From a virus: DNA of 53,863 nucleotides. How positions within the stretch are numbered: position 1 is the first letter of the stretch; every line of letters begins with the position of its first letter. Shown one piece after another: positions 1 to 8,170 of this stretch. The stretch lies in IMG/VR virus record IMGVR_UViG_3300025910_000011, positions 1 through 53,863 of that record, one strand, 5' to 3'. The notes under the pieces were generated by a model that worked only from the letters and a program-made list of their open reading frames with translations, did no database searches and was not told where the DNA came from. Made by a program: the position numbers and the translations under genes.

Positions 1-129
1 TACGGCGACGGCAACGGCTACGGCAACGGCTACGGCAACGGCGACGGCTACGGCAACGGCTACGGCAACGGCGACGGCTACGGCTACGGCAACGGCGACG
101 GCAACGGCAACGGCGACGGCAACGGCTGA
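1..129 (+). CDS. C-terminal end of a Tyr/Asn/Asp-Gly dipeptide repeat protein (5' part outside window)
   Basis: Frame 1 is open from the first base to TGA at 127-129 and encodes 42 residues that are strictly X-Gly dipeptides, where X is Tyr, Asn or Asp. Codon use is invariant: every Gly is GGC and every X is TAC, AAC or GAC, so the DNA is itself a tandem array of NACGGC hexamers. Such tracts are low-complexity tails or linkers of surface or virion proteins. The function cannot be told from the tail. The array is prone to slippage, so its length may differ between related genomes. It is followed by a strong terminator at 311-358. Confidence 0.6.
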   Translation, partial: YGDGNGYGNGYGNGDGYGNGYGNGDGYGYGNGDGNGNGDGNG

Positions 130-310
130 TCGGGTATACTAAAGACACAGTTTGGATCAGTGGTCTACTGTCCGCGTTTCATGGAAGTGGTTTGCCGGAA
201 GCCCTCAATGACCGGCACTTATGGAGATACGGGACAATGGGAGATTTCAATCTCCATGTTGCCTGGCCAGCGTATATTTTGATGCAGGACTGATCGCCGT
301 CGGCCGCGGC
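130..310. other. Intergenic gap with a small hairpin
   Basis: No convincing gene. A 33-codon ORF at 181-282 lacks a ribosome binding site. A small inverted repeat, GGAGATT at 240-246 and AATCTCC at 249-255, precedes the stronger terminator. TATACT at 135-140 resembles a -10 box but has no matching -35. Confidence 0.4.
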
Positions 311-358
311 AGAACCAGCGAAGTGGCTGAATCGCCCTGCCCTTCGCTGGTTCTTTTC
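311..358. terminator. Strong hairpin terminator between convergent genes
   Basis: A 13-bp perfect stem, AGAACCAGCGAAG (311-323) with CTTCGCTGGTTCT (342-354), followed on the + strand by a short T-rich run. It lies between the repeat gene ending at 129 (+) and the minus-strand gene ending at 357, so it probably stops + transcription and may act in both directions. Confidence 0.8.
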
Positions 359-1064
359 ATGCGCTAGCAACATCATTTCGTACCGTCCGTCGCATTCGAC
401 CTTCCCCCGTCGTTTCCTTCTTCGGCCTGCCCCCCACATCAATTGCCGGTCGTTCTTTCTTCACCAGAAATGATTTCGGGTCCAGCAGGTCGTACAGCAC
501 GCGGCAGCCCGGTTCCAGTCCGTCCCCGTCTCCCCGCTGTGCTGCTTCTTCCAATTCGTACACCGTGTAGGTATGCCGTATCCCGTCCAGCGTGTACAGC
601 AACGGCGTCGTTGCTTTGATCTCAGTCAGGTCGTTCGCTGCGCACAACTGTAGCAGGTTGTCCTTGCCCGCTGTCACCAATGACAGGAAGAAACGCCGTG
701 GCGGGTTCAGCAGCCGCTCCCACAGCTTCGGGTAATCGTCGGGCAGGATCGCCAGGGCGTCCGTCCCATCGCACCACCATGAGTGCTTGAGGATGGCCTG
801 ACGGTCCGCGAAGATACCGCGCAGGAACCAGACGGTGCAGCGCGTCCGTCGCCACAGATCACAGCCATCGCAAACGTAGAGCGAATTGGGGTTGAGGGCG
901 GTTGTACGGGTGCGGCAGAAGGGTACGGGGTAGGGATCATCGTGTTGACGGTTGCGATTGCATTTTGAGCGGCACCAGTGACAGAGCTGATCCCCTTCGT
1001 TTTTGCGGCTCTGACTGAGGGCGTACAGGTCGCTGGCTGTGAGAGCGTGGCCGTTCGTTGACAT
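357..1064 (-). CDS. Cys-rich zinc-binding protein, possibly Csf1-like
   Basis: 235 residues. Cys pairs at 28/31 (plus Cys35) and 65/68 look like a split zinc ribbon; further Cys at 50, 76 and 98. A hydrophobic strand followed by AGKDNLL (about 124-138) and a segment LLYTLDGIRHTYTV (about 155-168) complete the recognisable part; the tail is basic. This order (N-terminal CxxC pair, second CxxC, then a G-K-x-x-L strand) recalls Csf1, the small Cas8-like subunit of type IV CRISPR complexes, which is of similar length. That match is from memory of the family pattern and is weak. No other cas gene or CRISPR array is visible, and a phage zinc-finger DNA-binding protein is equally possible. It is divergent from the 1213 gene, sharing the upstream region that holds element A. 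Confidence 0.55.
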   Translation of the reverse strand: MSTNGHALTASDLYALSQSRKNEGDQLCHWCRSKCNRNRQHDDPYPVPFCRTRTTALNPNSLYVCDGCDLWRRTRCTVWFLRGIFADRQAILKHSWWCDGTDALAILPDDYPKLWERLLNPPRRFFLSLVTAGKDNLLQLCAANDLTEIKATTPLLYTLDGIRHTYTVYELEEAAQRGDGDGLEPGCRVLYDLLDPKSFLVKKERPAIDVGGRPKKETTGEGRMRRTVRNDVASA

Positions 1065-1118
1065 CAGACGGTCCTCATTGGATAAGGGGGCCAGTAGGGA
1101 CAGCGTTGCAACGTTCCG

Positions 1119-1154
1119 CTAGACGGAAACCCCGTCAGGACGTTAGGCTATAAG
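1119..1154 (+). promoter_or_regulatory. Recurrent element A (candidate phage promoter)
   Basis: First of four copies of a conserved element: CTAGACGGAAACCCCG at 1119-1134, ACGTTAGGCTA at 1140-1150, TATAAG at 1149-1154. GACGG/CCGTC can pair (loop AAACC), and CTA(G)ACG can pair with CGTTAG. It lies in the divergent gap, 59 bases before the 1213 start. The TATAAG spacing is identical to copy B. Promoter function is inferred from position and conservation. Confidence 0.55.
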
Positions 1155-1212
1155 GGATTATCATACGCGGGCTAACGCATGCCCGCTAAGGAAAACTGCA
1201 AAGGAGCAGTAC

Positions 1213-1683
1213 ATGGATCGGCGCGGGTTTGTAGGGCGTTTGCTGGCAGGGGTAGCGGGGTTCTTCGGATTGGGGACGGTGAAGGCGTCTGGCCCGCTAT
1301 GGGCTGATTCCAAACAAAGGCCGCATTCACCATTTGCCGAACTATTTTTCAAGTTGGAGGGGCTGTTCCCGCGAGAGTTTCGTCGGTTGGATCAGTTGCA
1401 TGTTGCGCTGAGTCAGCGTCCTGGCAACGGCCGTCGCATAGTGCAGGCTGCGGGCTATTTACCTGAAGGTGATTTCGACCAGACGACTTTTCGCGGCAAT
1501 GTTATGCAGCCCCGCATTGCTCATTGGCAAGGTTTTCGTTGGCGAATTGTTCCTGAGCGACTGGACGACGTTCAGAGCGCGGAAGGACGGTGCGGCTTCG
1601 TATGGTTGGCTGAGATCGAGAAGATTGAAGAAGTGGCTGCCCCAATGTCGTGGCTGGACGCGCAGCCGCCCTATATCATGTAA
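1213..1683 (+). CDS. Conserved hypothetical protein with Tat-like N-terminus
   Basis: 156 residues, ATG preceded by AAAGGAG at a good distance. The N-terminus DRRGFVGRLLAGVAGFFGLG has a twin arginine followed by a hydrophobic stretch, as in Tat signal peptides (RRxF), with a possible V-x-A cleavage site near residue 25. The rest is soluble and mixed, with no domain I recognise. It is the first gene after element A and lies just before the portal, where a terminase subunit would often be; it is too short for a large terminase and shows no ATPase motif. If exported, it would act in the host periplasm or be virion-associated. Function unknown. Confidence 0.7.
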   Translation: MDRRGFVGRLLAGVAGFFGLGTVKASGPLWADSKQRPHSPFAELFFKLEGLFPREFRRLDQLHVALSQRPGNGRRIVQAAGYLPEGDFDQTTFRGNVMQPRIAHWQGFRWRIVPERLDDVQSAEGRCGFVWLAEIEKIEEVAAPMSWLDAQPPYIM

Positions 1684-1710
1684 ATACTTCCCGAGAGACA
1701 AAGGCGTCTC

Positions 1711-3378
1711 ATGGGCTTCATCTCAGAATTCATCGCAGCTACCAAGGACGCAGCGGCCCCGTTGTCGCCGGAAGCGTCCCGTTCCCGTTGGCGTGATACC
1801 TTCGGCCTGTCTACCGCAACGGACAAGGAACGCGGTAGCGTCATCCCCTCATCCACGTCACGCCCAACGCTGTACAACCCACGCAACAAGGCCAACGAAG
1901 CTGCCTACGTCCGGTTGCTGGCGGCGATGCAATCGCGTGCCCCCGGCACATGGTCGGACAACAGATGGGTTCAGACAGACAGCTTCGAGGGTGCTCAGTA
2001 TCTTTGCATCCATCGCATCGGTGAACAGCTGGCTCAGAGTGAAATCAAGCTCTACAAACGCGATCCAAAGCATCCGGACGGCAAGCGGTTGGTAACACCG
2101 CATGATCCGCCCGAAGGCGGGCGGTTGGTACGTCCGTATGATCTGGTGCGGCTGCTGGAACGTCCCAACCCACAAGAGGGCTGGGGCGATCTGGTCTACA
2201 AATACAATCAACAAAACAGCTTGACCGGCACATGGCTCACATGGATGGTGCCGAATCGTCTGGGCATTCCATTCCAGCTCTATTCCATTCCGACTGCCAT
2301 CGCCGTTCCGCAGGCCGTCGCCAGCCCTGAATTCCCTGACGGTTTCTATCGCATCCAGCCCGTTTACCCCTACGGTCCGTTTTCATCGTCACCGACGCCC
2401 TACAGTGCAGTTGGCGCTGCCATTCCCGCGCAATGGATGATGCGAACCAAGTACCCGCACCCGCTACTGCACTATGACGGCTATTCACCGTTGACGGGAT
2501 TGCGGCTGCATATCGACGAGATGGAGATGATGGACCGATCCCGCCATGCTACCATGCGGGGCGCTATCAATCCGTCCGCTGTGTTGAACATGAGTGAGAT
2601 GGAGGGGAATGCACCGCTACCTCATGAGGAAATCGAACGTATCCGTGCTGAGTTTGAGGATGCCATTCAGGGACCGGAAAATCAGGGGCAGCTCTTCGTT
2701 GCGACCCCTGGCGCCGAACTGGAACCGTGGGGCCGGTCTGCCGTTGATATGGATTACGTCAACGGCTGGGAGCAGTTGCTGGGCTTCATCATGGCGGCGT
2801 TGGGCATCTCCAAACCCGCCGCCATGATGGTTGAAACATCGTCCTACTCAACGCTCTTCGCGACGCTGAAGCAATTGCATCTGCTGACGCTGAAACCGAT
2901 CTGCAATCGTGTCGCGACGGCCATCACCATTCAGCTGGCTCCGTTCTTCGGCGACGATCTGATCGTTGAAGTAACAACGCCGCGTATTGACGATCATGAA
3001 CTAACCAAGGCGCAGCTTGATACCGCGATCACTGCCAAGTGCATCACGAAGAATGAGGTACGCAAGCGGCTGGAAGAACTGAAGCTGCCGCCAACGAAGG
3101 AAGAGTGGGGCGACGAGATCGCCGGCTATGAAGCACCGCCGGAAGGGGCTGCTGGCGGAATGCCTGGCATGCCCGGTGCTGAAGGACAGCCGCTGCAAGG
3201 TGGACCGGGCAGTGTTCCGCCCCCGCCACAGCCACCGGAATTGGAACGGGCGCGGCCGCAGCCGGATAGTTTGGGCGCCGGCAGTCTGGGACCGAAGAAG
3301 AGGCTGCCCCCGCTGGAACATCGCATGAAGTCGTTTTACCAGCAGGTACAGGAGGCTTGTCGCAATGGCTCCCACTAA
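1711..3378 (+). CDS. Phage portal protein (HK97-type)
   Basis: 555 residues, a usual length for the family. Portal hallmarks are present: an N-terminal region leading to RPNPQEGWGDL, then an aromatic-rich GTWLTWMVPNRLGIP stretch giving way to position-labelled strands (YSIPTAIAVPQ), a central HPLLHYDGYSPLTGL helix-turn, and the stem-like GFIMAALGISKPAAMM near 360. The C-terminus is Gly/Pro-rich and probably disordered. The portal dodecamer forms the DNA entry vertex of the head and nucleates assembly. The 3' end overlaps the next gene by 14 bases, implying coupled translation. It is unusual that protease and capsid genes are not next to it but about 37 kb downstream. Confidence 0.88.
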   Translation: MGFISEFIAATKDAAAPLSPEASRSRWRDTFGLSTATDKERGSVIPSSTSRPTLYNPRNKANEAAYVRLLAAMQSRAPGTWSDNRWVQTDSFEGAQYLCIHRIGEQLAQSEIKLYKRDPKHPDGKRLVTPHDPPEGGRLVRPYDLVRLLERPNPQEGWGDLVYKYNQQNSLTGTWLTWMVPNRLGIPFQLYSIPTAIAVPQAVASPEFPDGFYRIQPVYPYGPFSSSPTPYSAVGAAIPAQWMMRTKYPHPLLHYDGYSPLTGLRLHIDEMEMMDRSRHATMRGAINPSAVLNMSEMEGNAPLPHEEIERIRAEFEDAIQGPENQGQLFVATPGAELEPWGRSAVDMDYVNGWEQLLGFIMAALGISKPAAMMVETSSYSTLFATLKQLHLLTLKPICNRVATAITIQLAPFFGDDLIVEVTTPRIDDHELTKAQLDTAITAKCITKNEVRKRLEELKLPPTKEEWGDEIAGYEAPPEGAAGGMPGMPGAEGQPLQGGPGSVPPPPQPPELERARPQPDSLGAGSLGPKKRLPPLEHRMKSFYQQVQEACRNGSH

Positions 3379-4045
3379 CCGGCTGGTGAAATCGGTAGCA
3401 CAGTACGCAACCAAAGGTGACATGCTCTCGGCTGCGAAAGCTGTTCATGATGAAATCAAGTCGGCGGTCGAAGGACGATTGGATGACGTTGAGACAGAAC
3501 TGGTTCTGCGCCTGGGCAAAAGTTTGGACGCACGGGTAACGAAGACGTTGGATAGTCAGCTGGAAAAGCGGCTGAATGCGTTGCAGACGCATTACGAAAA
3601 ACGTCTGGCGGATACCGAGGCTCGTTTGCTGGACGCGGAAGTACGCAACGCCGATGCTTTGCGACAGATCGAACAGCGACATGAGAGACAGCTGGAGCAG
3701 TTGCAGCAAGCTCATTCGGAGCACGTAGGATTTTTGCTGTCGGCCAATCAGGCGGCGTTGGGACAGGTACAGACGTTGTTGGAGCGGCTGGTTTTGCCAG
3801 TGCCGATGGTGGAAGTGAATGTGCCAGAAGCGGCGGTGACAGTAAACGTCCCGCAAGGACTGGCGCCCATTGTCAACGTAGCGGTTCCCGAAGGACTGCC
3901 CCCGGTTGTCAACGTGGCGATGCCGGAACAGCCTGCCCCGCAGGTAACGATCAAGAACGCCCCGCCGCGGCTGGTGCGCAAGTCCATTAGCTACGACGAA
4001 TTTTCGCGTCCGAGTGTAATCGTGGAGCAGGACGCCAACGAATAG
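3365..4045 (+). CDS. Coiled-coil protein with VNVxVPE repeats, portal-adjacent
   Basis: 226 residues; AGGAGG lies before the ATG, inside the portal gene end. Residues about 20-125 are heptad-like and charged (predicted coiled coil); about 140-195 hold repeats of the form P-x-V-N-V-x-V-P-E, then a tail RKSISYDEFSRPSVIVEQ. Proteins with this coiled coil plus VNV-P repeat design are often found beside phage portal or tail-fibre genes. A structural or connector role in the virion is inferred; no enzyme motif is present. Confidence 0.7.
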   Translation: MAPTNRLVKSVAQYATKGDMLSAAKAVHDEIKSAVEGRLDDVETELVLRLGKSLDARVTKTLDSQLEKRLNALQTHYEKRLADTEARLLDAEVRNADALRQIEQRHERQLEQLQQAHSEHVGFLLSANQAALGQVQTLLERLVLPVPMVEVNVPEAAVTVNVPQGLAPIVNVAVPEGLPPVVNVAMPEQPAPQVTIKNAPPRLVRKSISYDEFSRPSVIVEQDANE

Positions 4046-4061
4046 GGGCTAGTCGAAAACA

Positions 4062-6725
4062 ATGTCTACGGTGTTTCCGGGTGCATTGGATACGTTCACC
4101 AATCCGTTGAGCACGGACAAGCTCAACGCGCCAAGTCATGCTACGCAGCATACGCATAGTAATGACGCAGTTCTCGCGCTGGAAACGAAGGTCGGTATCG
4201 ACGGTTCCGCCGTAATCACCACCCTCGACTACCTGCTCCGCAACTCCGCATCGTCCAACCCCGGACACAAGCACACGCTCGCCGCGATCACCGACTTCCC
4301 ATCCCAGACCGGCAACAACGGCAAGTACCTCACCACAGACGGCAACACCCCGTCCTGGGGCACGGTGACGGTTCCCGGTGCCGCCAACCCCACCGCCACC
4401 ATCGGCCTCGCCGCCGTGAACGGTGTGGCGACGACGTTCCTGCGGAGTGATGGGGCGCCGGCGTTGAGTCTGGCGATCAACCCGACGTGGGTGCCAACGT
4501 CGACGTCCGGGCACATCTTCCAGGCTGCCACATCCGGCAAGGCTGCGATCTTCCGGGCTGCGGGGACGACGCCGGACAGCATCACTGATTGGCAGGACGC
4601 TAGTGCGGTGTCGCAGTTGAGTGTTTCTCCTCTCGGAAAGATCGTAGCCGGGACTGCTGCTCGCAAAGCCTTGATCTTTGCTGTCAATGACAATGGGGGC
4701 ACCACTGTTAGCAATACAGTTGGGACGCACGAACTTGGCTTGATCTACAGCACGTCCGGTGGAGGCAGCGTCCTTTACTTTTTGACCGGGGCTACCTCAT
4801 ATGCGTTTACCGACTCGACTGGCAGCGCTGGACATCCGGTCGGAGTGGGGGACTTTACAGCCAGTGGCGCTTCAGTCCTGAGTGGCCAAGTGGTTGGCAG
4901 TACCGTCCTCACGGTGAAGGGAGCCACCTCCCAAACTGCCAATCTCCAGGAGTGGCAAAACTCTTCTGGAACGCCTTTGGCCTTTGTTACTGCTGCTGGT
5001 GTGATAGAGACTTTGGCAATTCAATCCTACGGCTCGGGTACAACCCTAACGGTTGGTGGAGGAAATCAAAATAACCTGTTCTTGCAAGCATACAATGTTA
5101 TCAGCATTGGTACTTCTTCGTCAGCACCAGCAATCCAAATCAACAACATGCAAGGAGGCGGGACACCCTACGGGCACGTCGATATTAACAGACCACTAGC
5201 TGTAGCCCCCGGTGTAGCTGTCCTGTCCTTCTCTGATACCTACAATCCGGCTTTGACCGTTACCGGCGCAGCCCACCTAACGCTACCAGCAAGCACTGAA
5301 AATATCGGTGCCAACTTCAACTTCAGCGCGACGAAGCAGTGGGCCACGGGCGCCATCACCACTCAGCGTGAGGTGGTGTTCCAGGCCCCGACCTACGCTT
5401 TCGTGGGCGCCTCTACCATTACTACCGCCGCCACCGTAGAGATTACCGGAGCGCCCGTTGCTGGCACGAACACAACCTTGACTGAAGCGGTGGCCCTGCG
5501 GATCAAGACAGGTGCTGATGCAGCCAAAGGATTCGTTGTCAGGGCTAACAGTGATTCGCAATCCGGCACTCTTTGGGAGGCTCAAGACAGCGCCGGCAAC
5601 CGATTGGCCAAGTTGACTCTGGGCAACACAATCGCCAACGTCAACCGCAGCATCCTGACGCTGATCTATCGCGAGGCGGGCGGCGGTGGAACGCTGGTGC
5701 TGGACCCGCTGTCCACGGGCGGCGGGACTTGTGTGACGATGAACTCCGGCTCGGGCGTCTCAGGTGGCATCGGTATCAACACGAGTTGGGGCGCCTTTTT
5801 TGGCGGGCACAACGGGTCGGGGCTCGTCTTTTCCAGCGGCGTAATCCGCCCAAGCGATTCTAGCGGCAACGCCAGTGATGTTGGCGATGTACTGGGCACT
5901 AGCTCACACCGTTTCGGGCCGAGCTACTTCACCGGGCTAAGCCTACTGAACAATACCGCAGGCAACGTCGTGTTGACGGTTCAGGGGGCAAGCTCGCAGT
6001 CTGGCAACTTGACAGAGTGGCGGGATTCATCAGGAGGAATGCTATTAGCCATTAGCCCTGCCGGCAAAATCGTGGCCAGTACGGCTAACACTGCTGCTGT
6101 CGTCACCATTTCTTGTAACGATACGGGAGCGCCTACCGCCGTCAGTACAAACGAAATTGGGTTTGTGCGCAGCAGCAGCATGCTTCAGATTTCCACTGCC
6201 GCTGCGGCAGGGTTTGGTTTCGTTACTTCGGGAAGTGCCGCCTACGCTCCGCTAGCGACTGGTGCGTTAGCGGTAACCGGTAGTGCGACTGTTGTGCAAG
6301 AAACATTGGGCAGTGCGGCTACGACCATTAGAAGCGTCGCTACCAACGACGATCCCACCGTTACCACATACCAAAACCGTGTCGCCACCACCGACGCCAC
6401 GGTCACGACCCTGCACGCCGTCACTCTGACCGATGAGACGGCGTATCTCATCACAGCACGAGTGTTGGCACGCAGAACGGGCGGTGTAGCTGGAGCGGCC
6501 GGAGATTCAGCTATCTACGAGAGGGCAGTGAAGGCCAAGCGTACTGGCGGCGGTGGTGCAGCTATCGGTGCAGTGAAAGACATCTTCACCGACGAAGATC
6601 AGGCCGGATGGGATTGCACGTTTGACGCCAGCAGCAACGACGTGCGGGTGCGCGTAACGGGAGCGGTGGATAACGCAGTGACGTGGCATTTGCTTAAAAT
6701 CGAACTATCGCCCTTGAGTACATAA
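4062..6725 (+). CDS. Large tail-fibre-like structural protein
   Basis: 887 residues. The N-terminus carries a motif common in phage fibres (ATQHTHSNDAVLALE then NPGHKHTLAAI...GKYLTTDGNTPSW). The body is built of Thr/Ala/Gly-rich beta repeats; a recurring unit LTVKGATSQTANLQEW / LTVQGASSQSGNLTEW (with K-I-V-A near its end) appears at least three times. The C-terminal 150 residues (from about 735) look like a distinct globular beta domain, as in receptor-binding or stem proteins. The synthesis site has only a weak ribosome binding site. It starts the fibre module 4062-13551. Confidence 0.75.
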   Translation: MSTVFPGALDTFTNPLSTDKLNAPSHATQHTHSNDAVLALETKVGIDGSAVITTLDYLLRNSASSNPGHKHTLAAITDFPSQTGNNGKYLTTDGNTPSWGTVTVPGAANPTATIGLAAVNGVATTFLRSDGAPALSLAINPTWVPTSTSGHIFQAATSGKAAIFRAAGTTPDSITDWQDASAVSQLSVSPLGKIVAGTAARKALIFAVNDNGGTTVSNTVGTHELGLIYSTSGGGSVLYFLTGATSYAFTDSTGSAGHPVGVGDFTASGASVLSGQVVGSTVLTVKGATSQTANLQEWQNSSGTPLAFVTAAGVIETLAIQSYGSGTTLTVGGGNQNNLFLQAYNVISIGTSSSAPAIQINNMQGGGTPYGHVDINRPLAVAPGVAVLSFSDTYNPALTVTGAAHLTLPASTENIGANFNFSATKQWATGAITTQREVVFQAPTYAFVGASTITTAATVEITGAPVAGTNTTLTEAVALRIKTGADAAKGFVVRANSDSQSGTLWEAQDSAGNRLAKLTLGNTIANVNRSILTLIYREAGGGGTLVLDPLSTGGGTCVTMNSGSGVSGGIGINTSWGAFFGGHNGSGLVFSSGVIRPSDSSGNASDVGDVLGTSSHRFGPSYFTGLSLLNNTAGNVVLTVQGASSQSGNLTEWRDSSGGMLLAISPAGKIVASTANTAAVVTISCNDTGAPTAVSTNEIGFVRSSSMLQISTAAAAGFGFVTSGSAAYAPLATGALAVTGSATVVQETLGSAATTIRSVATNDDPTVTTYQNRVATTDATVTTLHAVTLTDETAYLITARVLARRTGGVAGAAGDSAIYERAVKAKRTGGGGAAIGAVKDIFTDEDQAGWDCTFDASSNDVRVRVTGAVDNAVTWHLLKIELSPLST

Positions 6726-6736
6726 GGAGGTGCATC

Positions 6737-7039
6737 ATGGCACAAATCGTGATCGACATTCCGAACGCCGTACAGGCGCGCGTACTTGACGCCTTCTCGC
6801 GGGAGTACGGGCGTCCCGACACCGTGCCCAACCCGGCGTTCAACCCAGCGCTGCCTGTGGACCCAACTACGAATCCGCAGACGATACCGAACCCCGAGAC
6901 GAAAGGAGCGTTTGCAAAAAAGCAAGTCGCCCGCTTCATCAGGGAGGTGGTGCAGGCGAGTGAGGCGAAGGTGGCAGCCGAAGCGGCTCGCGTTGCAGCG
7001 TTGAATACGGCCGCAACGGACACGACGGCGATCAGCTAA
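6737..7039 (+). CDS. Small phage structural/assembly protein
   Basis: 100 residues with AAGGAGGTG upstream of the ATG. Begins with a beta strand AQIVIDIPNAVQARVLDAF, has a Pro/Asn-rich middle, and ends in an Ala/Glu-rich helix. Small proteins with this IDIPxAVxxRVxDAF start occur in many siphovirus structural operons, but their role is not known to me. It is followed after nine bases by the 7049 gene with the same style of leader, so the two are co-expressed. Confidence 0.65.
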   Translation: MAQIVIDIPNAVQARVLDAFSREYGRPDTVPNPAFNPALPVDPTTNPQTIPNPETKGAFAKKQVARFIREVVQASEAKVAAEAARVAALNTAATDTTAIS

Positions 7040-7048
7040 GGAGACAAC

Positions 7049-7438
7049 ATGAAGGCCACTCTCAAGCGCAGCGAGGTGCGGCTGCTGTCCATCGCCATCA
7101 CGCAGTTGGAGGGCCGGCGCGAGCCGGTCTATGACAGGGACAAGAACCTCGTCGAGGTCATCACGAAGCCGTTCGACTTCGCCCCGGGGGTGCGCTACGC
7201 CCTGGCGAAGACAGCCCGGAAGTTGCAGGACGAGGTGGACGCTGTCGAGGCCGAGATCAAGGCGCAGCGCGCGAAGGCGAACGGCGATGCTGCACTGGTC
7301 GAGGAGATATTGCAGAAATGGATAATGGAGAAGGTCGAGATCGAGATGCATCAGATAAGGGCGGTCGACCTGCGCGCGGACGAGAACAAGCTGTCACCGA
7401 CCACGCTGAGCTGGCTCTTGCCGCTGCTGGAGGAATGA
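7049..7438 (+). CDS. Hypothetical helical protein
   Basis: 129 residues, ATG after AAGGAGACAAC. Mostly helical and charged, with a likely coiled coil at about 55-105 (QDEVDAVEAEIKAQRAKA...KWIMEKVEIEM). No catalytic motif or membrane segment. Sits between small structural genes and is probably a virion or assembly component. Not recognised. Confidence 0.6.
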   Translation: MKATLKRSEVRLLSIAITQLEGRREPVYDRDKNLVEVITKPFDFAPGVRYALAKTARKLQDEVDAVEAEIKAQRAKANGDAALVEEILQKWIMEKVEIEMHQIRAVDLRADENKLSPTTLSWLLPLLEE

Positions 7439-7466
7439 GGGGACGACGTAAAACTGGAGGAGTAGA

Positions 7467-7778
7467 GTGGCGGTTTATCTGTCCTACGACGACGCCTTTA
7501 CTAGTTACAACGATGGTGACGTTACCTACGATGGTATTCGCACCGGGCGGGGCAAAGGTTATGGTGGGGCAGAAGCGGATGAGCGTAAGAAACAAACCAT
7601 CCGTCGTTTGTTAGCGATGGAGATGGCTCGCGAGATGGAAGAATTTCAGTTGTCCTGCGTTGATACAGAACACGCCGTCGCCGTAGCAGATCGTCGGGCA
7701 GAATGGGATCAGGAAATCAAGCGGCGGCAGAAGGTTGTCAGTGCGGCTACTTACGCGGTGCTGTTCAGCGAGTTGTAG
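7467..7778 (+). CDS. Hypothetical protein, GTG start
   Basis: 103 residues; GTG is placed after AGGAGTAGA. The N-terminal 35 residues are Tyr/Asp/Gly-rich (two copies of a YDDAFTSYNDG / YDGIRTGRG type turn); the rest is helical and charged. No known domain. Same direction and spacing as its structural neighbours. Confidence 0.55.
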   Translation: MAVYLSYDDAFTSYNDGDVTYDGIRTGRGKGYGGAEADERKKQTIRRLLAMEMAREMEEFQLSCVDTEHAVAVADRRAEWDQEIKRRQKVVSAATYAVLFSEL

Positions 7779-7789
7779 AGGGATAGGCC

Positions 7790-8134
7790 ATGCCAAGCGT
7801 TTTGATCGGTAGCCCACTCGCATCGGGCGCCCAGATCATAGTTTCGGGGTTTCCGTGGTCAGGCCAGCCCGCTACTCCGCAAGGTGGCATTCAACTCCGT
7901 TTGTCGCCGACGTCGAGCGGGAATATCTACATCGGTTTGTCTGGCAATATCACGATGACCAGTGGCGGCATGTTCCTTTCCGGCGGCGGCCTAGCGGATG
8001 GGATGATTCTGGCACCCGGTGATCCCTACTGGATTCCTCGCATTGCTACCGGACTGTCTGGAAACATCACCATCTATGCTCGACATGACGTCGCTTGTTC
8101 TGGTCAGGCGCGATTATTTTATGAGAAGTTTTGA
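7790..8134 (+). CDS. Small Ser-Gly-rich beta protein, virion-like
   Basis: 114 residues of beta-type sequence with many Ser-Gly pairs, a repeated GLSGNITM/GLSGNITI motif (about 48-54 and 86-92) and an ending SGQARLFYEKF. The ending resembles SGQAVLFYD inside the 28322 protein, so the two probably share a small beta-sandwich fold used in decoration or fibre proteins. Function inferred from composition and location. Confidence 0.6.
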   Translation: MPSVLIGSPLASGAQIIVSGFPWSGQPATPQGGIQLRLSPTSSGNIYIGLSGNITMTSGGMFLSGGGLADGMILAPGDPYWIPRIATGLSGNITIYARHDVACSGQARLFYEKF

Positions 8135-8170
8135 TATGTTCATGCGTCGAAGCGTTGCTGCGGAGGCATA

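Noticed and set aside
181-282. 33-codon ORF after the repeat gene
   Set aside because: No ribosome binding site and it contains the hairpin before the terminator.
3044-3856. Long minus-strand frame across portal and coiled-coil genes
   Set aside because: Gln/Leu/Arg-biased shadow of the coiled coil on the other strand, no initiation signal.
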